Virus record (IMG/VR): IMGVR_UViG_3300013126_004509
Span: 1 to 21,914 of that record
Length of the DNA stretch: 21,914 bases
Reading direction: 5' to 3' (one strand)
Origin: a virus
Position 1 is the stretch's first letter; each line of letters starts with the position of its first letter. Below are positions 7,755-14,944 of this stretch, in pieces. The notes under the pieces are model-generated. The model was not told the DNA's origin. It saw nothing but the letters and a program-made list of their open reading frames with translations, and searched no databases. A program made the translations under genes and the position numbers.

Positions 7755-8660
7755 ATGATTTCTTTAGATAGATCAAATTTAGGCTATATAGGTCTTCCGA
7801 AAAAAATTAAGGAAAATTCTCAAGTTAAGATCAAGACGTCTTTGGACTTTTTGAATCTTGTCCATGATGCTTCCCTTTATAATGCTTCACTTGGTATAAA
7901 TATTTTATGCCTGGATGTCACCGAGTTTGATAATCCGGAGAATTTTTCTTCTCTCGCCTTTGATGAGGAAAATCCCCGAATCTCTAGAATACTCTCGGAT
8001 ATACACGAGCTTTCTAATAAAACAAAGTTCAGATTTTGCTTCATAGTTCCGAAAGAATATTTTTTGGCCAGCCAGTTAGACGGAGTACCTGAAAAATCAT
8101 CGTTACTCCTAGATGGCATCTCCAAGATATTGGATGTATTGGGACAAAGAGGAAGATCTATATTTATTAGGATAGGAAGCGCATATGGTAACAGGAAAGA
8201 AACTCTAGCGAGATTTATTGACAATTTCAATCTTCTCCCGAGGAACATACAGAAAAGGATCTCTGTTGTTAATGACGATAAGCCGAGCTTGTTTTCCGTA
8301 ACAGATCTGATAACTGGATGTTACTATAAATCGGAAATACCCGTTTGCTTCAGATTCCTAAATCACCTGTTTAATGATGGTAATCTGACCGTAAGGGAAG
8401 CTCTTTTTTTGAGCTGTTCCACCTGGAAGTTTGGAAGTAATCCCGTTATGATACACGCAGAATCAGAAAGCGAAGATCCTGATGGATTTCCTGTTAATTC
8501 CAAACCATCTAATAGATTAACTAAGAGAATACCAACGTTTGGACTCTCTGTTGATGTTATATTAGATTCTCCTGAAAAAGAGAATTGTTGCGTCAATTAT
8601 CTAAAAGAATTCAAATCTTTACCACCATTCGTATTTAATAAAAGAAAAAATGATAACTAA
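7755..8660 (+). CDS. UV-damage endonuclease (UVDE)-fold protein, probably catalytically dead
   Basis: 301 residues from the ATG at 7755; a TTG at 7734 would add seven residues, and the ATG gives an N-terminus like UVDE. The second half aligns well with the Thermus UVDE sequence as I remember it: IRIGSAYGNRKETLARFIDN against HLGGAYGEKGKALRRFVEN, VVNDD against LENDE, PVCFRFLNH against PVVVDTLHH, and STWKFG.. then IHAES against PTWRG.. then VHLAS. The metal-binding and catalytic positions are nearly all changed: His101 to V98, His143 to R139, Glu175 to V172, Asp200 to R200, His203 to N203, modified Lys229 to M232, Glu269 to D271. Only the His231 equivalent (H234) remains. The TIM-barrel scaffold seems kept while catalysis is not. 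It overlaps the next gene by 11 bp. Confidence 0.75.
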   Translation: MISLDRSNLGYIGLPKKIKENSQVKIKTSLDFLNLVHDASLYNASLGINILCLDVTEFDNPENFSSLAFDEENPRISRILSDIHELSNKTKFRFCFIVPKEYFLASQLDGVPEKSSLLLDGISKILDVLGQRGRSIFIRIGSAYGNRKETLARFIDNFNLLPRNIQKRISVVNDDKPSLFSVTDLITGCYYKSEIPVCFRFLNHLFNDGNLTVREALFLSCSTWKFGSNPVMIHAESESEDPDGFPVNSKPSNRLTKRIPTFGLSVDVILDSPEKENCCVNYLKEFKSLPPFVFNKRKNDN

Positions 8661-9351
8661 AGAAGTAAAAGAAAAAGCTCTCTACCTAGATGTTGAAACA
8701 GCTTCTTGCTCACAGAGCCTAGATAAATTAAGAGAAGACAACCCGAGACTAGCGGATCTTTGGGAAAAAAGGGCAAGTTTCTATAGAAACTCGTATTCGG
8801 ATCTCTCTGAATGTGACGATGCTAAGATATTTCAGGAGAAGTCAGCACTAGAGCCTGAATTTTCAAGAATAGTTTGTGTTTCTTTTGGTTCTTTCAACGA
8901 AGATGGCACTATCAGAACTATGTCTTTCTATGGCGAAGATGAGATTGATATTCTAAATAAAACTAATAAGGTACTGAATAACGCATACAGCAAAGGATGG
9001 AAACTTTGCGGTCACAATATAAAGGGATTTGACATCTCGTGTCTTGGCAAAAGGATGATCTATAATGGAATAATACCTTCTCAGAATATACAGATCTGGG
9101 ATAAGAAACCATGGGAGATACCTTTCATAGACACTGCAGAGATTTTCTCCTTTGGTAATTGGATTCAACAAAAATATTTAGGTCTAGATCTGCTAGCCTG
9201 TTCTCTTGGTATAAAATCACCTAAGGAGGACATAAAGGGATCTGATGTTTCTAGAGTTTTTTGGGCCGATCGCGATTTTGATAAGATAAAGGAGTATTGC
9301 GAAAGGGATGTAGAGACTGTTATGGAAATAATGGGAAAAATCTCTGTTTAG
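8650..9351 (+). CDS. DEDDy-type 3'-5' exonuclease
   Basis: 233 residues with an RNase H-fold exonuclease layout and no polymerase domain. Exo I is YLDVET with D14 and E16; Exo II is GHNIKGFDI with D128; Exo III is YCERDVET with Y216 and D220, so the full D-E-D-D(y) metal set is present. D161 in FIDTAEI is also typical of this group, which resembles predicted PolB-like 3'-5' exonucleases. It removes nucleotides from 3' ends using two metal ions. Possible roles are proofreading in trans, recombination end-processing or host DNA breakdown. It starts inside the last codons of the UVDE-like gene and ends the replication/repair block; a 52-bp spacer with a promoter-like box follows. Confidence 0.88.
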   Translation: MITKEVKEKALYLDVETASCSQSLDKLREDNPRLADLWEKRASFYRNSYSDLSECDDAKIFQEKSALEPEFSRIVCVSFGSFNEDGTIRTMSFYGEDEIDILNKTNKVLNNAYSKGWKLCGHNIKGFDISCLGKRMIYNGIIPSQNIQIWDKKPWEIPFIDTAEIFSFGNWIQQKYLGLDLLACSLGIKSPKEDIKGSDVSRVFWADRDFDKIKEYCERDVETVMEIMGKISV

Positions 9352-9379
9352 CCTTTTTTATAATTAGCTATTTTTTTCC

Positions 9380-9387
9380 GATATATA
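9380..9387 (+). promoter_or_regulatory. Candidate late-promoter box GATATATA
   Basis: GATATATA in the 52-bp spacer between the exonuclease and the nucleotidyltransferase-like gene, ending 16 bp before the GTG start at 9404. The same octamer precedes 12897 and 16809. The in-frame TAA at 9386 inside the box also limits the next gene's start to the GTG at 9404. Confidence 0.5.
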
Positions 9388-9403
9388 AAGGAAAAAAAAT
9401 TCT

Positions 9404-10192
9404 GTGGTTGTTAGCTATTTTAATTTCATAAAAGAATCGGAATCTACAGATTCGCCTTTTTATAAAAAAGAACTCTGCCCTTTATTCTGGGAAAGGGAAG
9501 GCGATGAAAAAAATCCAGAATGGAAGCTGGATCCCCTTGTAGGAAAAAAGCTTCTGGATATAGCAAACGACTTTATAGACGAGAGTTCCGACGTTCTCAA
9601 AAAGAAGGACGTGATAGACATTCAATTAGTTGGATCACTAACAGGATATAACTGGACCCAGTACTCTGACCTCGATCTCCATATTATAGTTAACTTCAAG
9701 GATATGGGTGACGACGAAAAGATGATAGATTATGCAATGTATGGACTGAAATTTTCATGGAATACCAAGCATGATATAATCATGAGAGGACATGATGTTG
9801 AGATAGCGGTTCAAGACGAAGGATCTGAAAGCTACATTTCCACCGTTTATTCACTTAGCAAGAAAAAGTGGATAAAAAAGCCCAAATATTCACCTCCGAA
9901 GATAGATGAATTTATGGTCAATAAGAAATTCAATACTCTAGCTTATGATATAAACAAGCTGGAGAATAAACTTGTAATTTCTAATATTTTCCCCAATAAC
10001 CCAAAGCCTCTGTATAAAATGGCTTCTAAATTAAAATCCAGAATAATAAAGATGAGAAAAGAGTCTCTTGCAGAGGGAGGTGAATTTTCGGTTGGTAATC
10101 TGGTCTTCAAAAAGCTCAGAGCTGAGGGATATATAGGTAAATTGATAGACCTCATCACGAAGTCATACGATAAAATATATAGTATAAAATAA
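9404..10192 (+). CDS. Nucleotidyltransferase-fold protein with head-protein-type leader
   Basis: 262 residues. The polymerase-beta-like nucleotidyltransferase signature is clear: G77-S78, then S88-D89-L90-D91-L92-H93, and a third acidic position in HDVEIAVQD (D131/E133). These proteins transfer NMP groups to nucleic acids, small molecules or proteins; the substrate here is unknown. Relatives occur as uncharacterised proteins in other T4-like phages. The N-terminus MVVSYFNFIKES carries the F-x-x-[F/Y]..I-K-E pattern shared with other head-module proteins, so it may be packaged and trimmed after E11. The GTG start is forced because an in-frame TAA lies at 9386 and no ATG follows nearby. A promoter-like box precedes it, and the C-terminal half is Lys-rich and helical. 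Confidence 0.82.
   Translation: MVVSYFNFIKESESTDSPFYKKELCPLFWEREGDEKNPEWKLDPLVGKKLLDIANDFIDESSDVLKKKDVIDIQLVGSLTGYNWTQYSDLDLHIIVNFKDMGDDEKMIDYAMYGLKFSWNTKHDIIMRGHDVEIAVQDEGSESYISTVYSLSKKKWIKKPKYSPPKIDEFMVNKKFNTLAYDINKLENKLVISNIFPNNPKPLYKMASKLKSRIIKMRKESLAEGGEFSVGNLVFKKLRAEGYIGKLIDLITKSYDKIYSIK
10128..10135 (+). promoter_or_regulatory. GATATATA box inside the upstream gene, possible promoter for the 877-aa gene
   Basis: The octamer GATATATA followed by GG lies in the end of the nucleotidyltransferase-like gene, 70 bp before the ATG at 10206. The spacing is longer than for the other boxes, so it may be chance coding sequence (GYIG codons). Confidence 0.2.
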
Positions 10193-10205
10193 AAATTAAG
10201 AAAAT

Positions 10206-12839
10206 ATGCTTACAATAATCCCAAATGGAACTTTAAAGAAGGGTGATCCCTTTCCTATGATAGACGTACCAACCGACGTAACTGGGACTGATTATACTGA
10301 CTTTGAACTAGAGGACTATCAATGGTGGGCTTATAGTAAATCCTTTAATGATTGGCTTAAGACATCCGGAAGATCTTGGAAAGCTTCCGAATCGGAACAC
10401 TCTAAGGAAATAGAGGCATTAGTCGAAAAATGGAAAACCGAAAAAATAAAGGACGGTAATCCTGTAATGTCATTTGCAGAATTTATTAAAGAATCTCTCA
10501 GTTTCAAGTACGATAAGGATCTAAAAAGCATATTTGAGGAGGGAGAGGCTGACGGAAGTAACGTATCTGAAGGAACCGGGATAACGCAAGAGCAACAAAT
10601 TAAATTTTTATTTGCCTACAATAAGCTTCTAAAACAAGGAGCAATACAGACGACATTTGATACAAACTCCGATTTTAACAGTGGCGACGAGAAAGCATTT
10701 TTCTTGACCCTGCATTTAAAAGACGATAACGAAGAGGCTCTTAATCTTAAGGGTGTAAAATTTATATCGAAATCGTCTGAAACCGGAGGAGCAGGGAAGC
10801 TAGCTTCAGCCAAAGAAATGTACCCTGGACCATATGAGATCCCGCAAGAGGCCTCATCTAATTATCTAGTAACTAAGTTTCAACAGGATCTAACATCCAT
10901 AAGTATATGGGCAGCGGGTTTAATTTCCAGTTGGGGGATATTTACAGTTGCAGCCTCCGTTGCAGCTCCATTTTTATTTTATAGAGTTCTAAACGCCTGG
11001 CAATTTTCCTCAGCTGTTTCAGCAATAGGTAAGTCCGGAGGGTCAAACGCAGCTAAAAGTATAGCGGATCTTCTAAGAGGTGGGAAGGCAGCTAAAAATG
11101 CTAGGAAGGGAGCAGGAGTTTTTGGTAGACTTGGAAAGATCGGAACTTTTGTATTTAAAGAAGGACTAGGTACTGTTAAAGGTTTTAAATACGCTAGTCA
11201 GGCTTGGAAGATGAGCTCAAAAATAAAGACTGCTGGTAGAGTGCTTAATGCCGGTAAAGCTTTCCTGAGGGGTGTAGGTGCTTCTGCAACGAGAGCTATA
11301 CCTGTAGTTGGTTGGGTTCTTCTAGCCGTTGATGCTGTGGGCTCTATGATAAACTGGTACAGCGACAATCAAGCTCCTACTCCAGATGAGGCACTAGAGG
11401 CTTTCGATGCTAAACTAACATTTTCTCCAACGATGGTTAAAGTCGGAGAATCTATAGTTTTGTGCTGGTCCCAACCTGATAATTCAGCTTGGGGAGCAGC
11501 ATTATCCTTTGTTGTCTCGAATATGGGAGAGACGAGAACAGTAATGGAAATGGTGAAAATAATGGACGATGTGAATGGTTATTCACTTTTCATATTGCTT
11601 TCTGCAAATTCGGAATCCCTAAATGAACAATTGAAGAACAATCTTCTTACACTGATAGCTATATCTAACTCATCCAATCTAGAGCAGGGTATTATAGACA
11701 ACCCAGATTTTTCAGGAAGAATCTGTTCCGTTTCTAGACAGGATGTCGATGCGGAGGGAAATAGCATTGAGGTCCCATTTGATTTCCAGGGAGCCTGTAA
11801 TTGGGAGACCCTAGTAAAAGCGGTAGAGGAATCAGAGGGTGTTTTATTCAAAGCTGATCCGAATGCTCCGGAAACTTATGAATTTAATTTCGAAGACATG
11901 GACGGCGACAAGATAAACGTTGTTGGCACCCTGGTAACAGACAGTGATCTTGCCAATCTTACTAGCGATGATATTCAAAGGATATTTTATGGCGGTATAG
12001 ACGTAGATAGTGACGGTAATGCTAAGATAAAAGATGACGAAGAAACAGGGGAGCCTGAAGAAACGGAAGAAACCGTTAGTGAAAAATCTAAAGTGGTTTC
12101 TTTTGATAGTTTTTCTGTTGGGATTTTGAATGAGGAAAATCCTGCTGAAGGGGGAGGAGAAAATATCGATAGTGTTTTGGACGCATATACGCAGCCAGCT
12201 ATGCTAGCTATTTATGTCTGTGACAAGCCACAGAATAAAGCTTATGCAAGCAAAGAGATTGGCAAAAAGAAGAAACTTCCATTGTTTACTAATTTTGCTA
12301 TAAATCCGGATGATTATAATGCTAAGCCTGGTGATCCTATAGAGGTTTCAACAAACAGCACTGAGCAGATAGAAGATCCTAGAGCGGGATACGTCGAACA
12401 GAAGGAGGGCGAGACCGTTGAAAGAAATCCTATAGATACGGAAGATCCTACAAAAGTAGAAGGTGGAGGTGAGGAAGGAGCTGAAAAAGTACAAGCAGGC
12501 GGTGAAAAAATACAAGCTCCCGATATAGTCAGAAAGGAGAGAAGAAACACAACTATCATTAAGGATAAGGATAAAGACGGTGGTGTTAATATGATGGATG
12601 AATTCGTATCCGATGACGACAAGGAGATTTTGGGTATTAATAATTGGGATAGCATAACGATGGTCAAGGTTAAATACGACAAGAATAATCCAGATCTACC
12701 AATTAAAATTATACTAAGAAATAAAAACGCAGACTTTATGGATAGATCCAGAGAGTACACTAAAGAGGATGGGGAATCATTCGATGTAGCGAAAAAATTG
12801 GTAGGTAGCGCTCAAAGTAACCTAGAAGTTAAGAAATAA
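10206..12839 (+). CDS. Large virion protein with membrane-active region and EF-hand-like loops
   Basis: 877 residues, no family recognised. Four parts are visible. Residues 1-96 are mixed helical and end in SFAEFIKE (89-96), the leader-like motif also seen at the N-termini of neighbours. Residues about 97-390 hold two hydrophobic stretches (about 232-262 and 364-386, the second with a PVVGWVLLAVDAVG pattern) flanking a Gly/Ala/Lys-rich amphipathic segment, as in pore-forming or membrane-inserting proteins. Residues 390-643 look beta-rich and end in a second leader-like motif with ILNE (640-643). Residues 644-877 are acidic, Gly/Glu-rich. EF-hand-type loops occur at 599-610 (DVDSDGNAKIKD) and 787-798 (DKDKDGGVNMMD). 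It could be a polyprotein cut by the prohead protease, with an ejected membrane-active middle. That is inference; an ordinary structural protein is the alternative. Confidence 0.75.
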   Translation: MLTIIPNGTLKKGDPFPMIDVPTDVTGTDYTDFELEDYQWWAYSKSFNDWLKTSGRSWKASESEHSKEIEALVEKWKTEKIKDGNPVMSFAEFIKESLSFKYDKDLKSIFEEGEADGSNVSEGTGITQEQQIKFLFAYNKLLKQGAIQTTFDTNSDFNSGDEKAFFLTLHLKDDNEEALNLKGVKFISKSSETGGAGKLASAKEMYPGPYEIPQEASSNYLVTKFQQDLTSISIWAAGLISSWGIFTVAASVAAPFLFYRVLNAWQFSSAVSAIGKSGGSNAAKSIADLLRGGKAAKNARKGAGVFGRLGKIGTFVFKEGLGTVKGFKYASQAWKMSSKIKTAGRVLNAGKAFLRGVGASATRAIPVVGWVLLAVDAVGSMINWYSDNQAPTPDEALEAFDAKLTFSPTMVKVGESIVLCWSQPDNSAWGAALSFVVSNMGETRTVMEMVKIMDDVNGYSLFILLSANSESLNEQLKNNLLTLIAISNSSNLEQGIIDNPDFSGRICSVSRQDVDAEGNSIEVPFDFQGACNWETLVKAVEESEGVLFKADPNAPETYEFNFEDMDGDKINVVGTLVTDSDLANLTSDDIQRIFYGGIDVDSDGNAKIKDDEETGEPEETEETVSEKSKVVSFDSFSVGILNEENPAEGGGENIDSVLDAYTQPAMLAIYVCDKPQNKAYASKEIGKKKKLPLFTNFAINPDDYNAKPGDPIEVSTNSTEQIEDPRAGYVEQKEGETVERNPIDTEDPTKVEGGGEEGAEKVQAGGEKIQAPDIVRKERRNTTIIKDKDKDGGVNMMDEFVSDDDKEILGINNWDSITMVKVKYDKNNPDLPIKIILRNKNADFMDRSREYTKEDGESFDVAKKLVGSAQSNLEVKK

Positions 12840-12861
12840 TGCAATTTTTTAAAACGGAGTT

Positions 12862-12869
12862 GATATATA
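12862..12869 (+). promoter_or_regulatory. Candidate late-promoter box GATATATA
   Basis: GATATATA in the 57-bp spacer before the protease-scaffold gene, ending 27 bp before its ATG at 12897. Identical to the boxes at 9380 and 16780; this spacer holds no other recognisable element. Confidence 0.5.
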
Positions 12870-12896
12870 CAAAATAGGGAAAGAAATAATTAAAGA

Positions 12897-14927
12897 ATGG
12901 AATACTCTAAAACAATAAATGAAAATCTGGTCTTTATCTTAGATAAGCAAGATTTTATTCTTGAGTCTAAGAAATCTGGAAGCGACGATTACGTTCTAGA
13001 GGGAATTGCGGCAGTTTTTCAGAAGGAGAACAATAACAATAGAATCTATATGGCTGAGGATTATCTTCCTCACCTTAATTATCTTAAGGATAAGATCAAG
13101 CAAAAAAGATTGCTTGGTGAACTAGATCATCCTGAGAAATTTGACGTCTCTTTAAAAAATATTTCACACATAATAGAGGATCTTAATTACGATAAGAATA
13201 ACAACACAATCAGAATTAAGGTTAGACTATTAGATACACCAGCTGGACAAATAGCTAAAAAATTAGTCGATGCTGGAGTTCCTATTTCTATTTCATCTAG
13301 AGCAGCAGGAAATGTTGGGCCAGATAAAAGAGTAGAAATAAAGAAAATTTTCACTTATGATCTTGTAGCTGATCCTGGATTTCAAAATGCTCAGCTTGAA
13401 AGAGTTTATGAGGGTGCTGGTTTCACAGAGACTGACATTAGAAAAATAACCGGTAAGGATTCGGTAATTTCAGACCTAATATGCATAAATGAAAGTCTAG
13501 GATTAGAAAATAATTCTAGCACGAAGATATATAAGGTTGAAAATAACGATGAATTCGACAAATTGATCAACAACACAGAAAAAAACAAAAAAACCCTTAT
13601 GGAGAAGAATAACGAATTTGTAACAGCAGATGAGCTTAATCAGTATTCTATTTTCTTGAAAAAAGAAATGGATACTATGAAATCTGCTATTGAGACGGTA
13701 AAAGAACAAAAAGTTTCTTTAGACGAGTCTGAAGTTAAAGAAGATGTTTCTGGATATTGCAGAATTCTTGAAGAAAGAATTCAAAAGCTAGAGAAATATT
13801 CTGATTATCTTGCGGAAAATTTAGAAAATTCAGTTAAATATGGTGAATATCTTGCTGAGAATCTGGATAATTCCATTTCTTACTCCAAGTATTTAGCTGA
13901 AAATTTGGATAAGTCAATTTCTTATTCTAAGTATTTAGCTGAAAATGTAGACAAGGGTATTTCTTACACTGAGTATGTTGCTGAGAATGTTGATAACTCG
14001 ATCGAGTATTCTAAGTATTTAGCTGAAAAATTGGATCAAAGCGTTCAGTATTCAGAATACTTAGCTGAAAGCGTTGAAAAGAACATAAACTATTCAGAAT
14101 ATTTAGCTGAAAATATCGATGATGGAATTCAATATTCAGAGTACATAGCAGAGAATTTAGATAAGGGTATTTCTTATGCTGAGTACGTGGGCGAAAACCT
14201 AGAAAGAGGAATTTCTTACACCGAATATGTTGCTGAGAATTTGAGTAAATCAATATCTTATTCAGAGTATTTAGCTGAAAGCTTAAACAAAAACATCGAT
14301 TCTACCGAGAAGCTAAACGAGAAAGTTAGTAGAAATATTAGCTACACCGAATACATCGCAGAATCACTAAATGACGAGTTTGGTAATAAAGACCAAGCAC
14401 AAGCTCTAAAAGAGTCTATCGAGTACAGCGGAAGACTAAGTTCAGAAACTTCTGGCTTTGCTGGAAATTATGACGATTTAGAATCCAAAATTGACAATTT
14501 GATCGCTAAGGTTCAAACCCAAAAAACTGAGATCAACGAAGCAGCTAAAACTGCATATAATGCCGAAACACAAAAGGCGACAACACTACTTACCGAATCT
14601 TTGAATGACGATAAAGTGTTCAACACAGGTATGAAATTCATTGACGAAATGCCAGCAGAATATGTTCAGGTATGGGAATCACTTAACGAAGGACATAAGC
14701 AATCTATTGTTGCTCAGTCTAACTTCTATAAGCTAGATACACCATATCAGATCAGAAATTTCTGGTCTACCCGTCAATTAGGAGTTTCTCCAATTGGACT
14801 TCAAAAGCTAGATGAGAGTGAAAACACATCAGACAATGGAAATCAAGCTCAAAATCCAGGTTACAGCAATGCTTACATGGATATGATAGCTAGATCTCTA
14901 GAGTCAAGATTTCAAACAAACAGATAA
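12897..14927 (+). CDS. 21/22: Prohead protease fused to scaffold core protein (gp21+gp22-like)
   Basis: 676 residues. Residues about 30-175 are a T4 gp21-type prohead protease (peptidase family S77): GELDHP with H78 and SISSRAAG with S133/S134 supply the expected His and Ser, followed by the conserved YDLVADPGF (about 154-162). T4 gp21 is 212 residues and separate. Here the frame continues from about 235 into a Glu/Lys-rich helical region, fourteen 14-residue repeats (301-496), and a C-terminal domain ending in a YMDMIARSLESRF segment reminiscent of the gp22 scaffold terminus. The major capsid gene follows 17 bp later, so one frame occupies the gp21-gp22 slot of T4. The junction contains two 7-A runs followed by ATG at 13599; a one-base shift there would separate the two proteins, so true fusion, frameshifting and sequencing error all need considering. 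Confidence 0.88.
   Translation: MEYSKTINENLVFILDKQDFILESKKSGSDDYVLEGIAAVFQKENNNNRIYMAEDYLPHLNYLKDKIKQKRLLGELDHPEKFDVSLKNISHIIEDLNYDKNNNTIRIKVRLLDTPAGQIAKKLVDAGVPISISSRAAGNVGPDKRVEIKKIFTYDLVADPGFQNAQLERVYEGAGFTETDIRKITGKDSVISDLICINESLGLENNSSTKIYKVENNDEFDKLINNTEKNKKTLMEKNNEFVTADELNQYSIFLKKEMDTMKSAIETVKEQKVSLDESEVKEDVSGYCRILEERIQKLEKYSDYLAENLENSVKYGEYLAENLDNSISYSKYLAENLDKSISYSKYLAENVDKGISYTEYVAENVDNSIEYSKYLAEKLDQSVQYSEYLAESVEKNINYSEYLAENIDDGIQYSEYIAENLDKGISYAEYVGENLERGISYTEYVAENLSKSISYSEYLAESLNKNIDSTEKLNEKVSRNISYTEYIAESLNDEFGNKDQAQALKESIEYSGRLSSETSGFAGNYDDLESKIDNLIAKVQTQKTEINEAAKTAYNAETQKATTLLTESLNDDKVFNTGMKFIDEMPAEYVQVWESLNEGHKQSIVAQSNFYKLDTPYQIRNFWSTRQLGVSPIGLQKLDESENTSDNGNQAQNPGYSNAYMDMIARSLESRFQTNR
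13797..14384 (+). repeat. Fourteen tandem 42-bp coding repeats (14 aa each)
   Basis: Fourteen uninterrupted units of 14 residues in the scaffold part of the gene, consensus Y-S-E-Y-L-A-E-N-L-D-K-S-I-S. Examples are YSKYLAENLDKSIS, YTEYVAENVDNSIE and YSEYIAENLDKGIS; the 13th unit (STEKLNEKVSRNIS) is the most divergent. Twelve units keep [L/V/I]-A-E, one has V-G-E and one L-N-E. Hydrophobic residues at positions 1, 4/5, 9 and 13 suggest a long amphipathic helix. At DNA level the copies are similar but not identical, with short blocks such as AAGTATTTAGCTGAAAA recurring. Confidence 0.95.
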
Positions 14928-14944
14928 AAAAACAATTTTTAATT

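Noticed and set aside
12314-12760. 148-aa minus-strand open frame (Ser/Leu-rich)
   Set aside because: It is the antisense shadow of the Glu/Lys-rich tail of the 877-aa protein; all supported genes are on the + strand.
13797-14384. Regular 42-bp repeats as a CRISPR-like or regulatory repeat array
   Set aside because: The repeats are contiguous, in frame and conserved at protein rather than DNA level, with no spacers; they are coding repeats of the scaffold.
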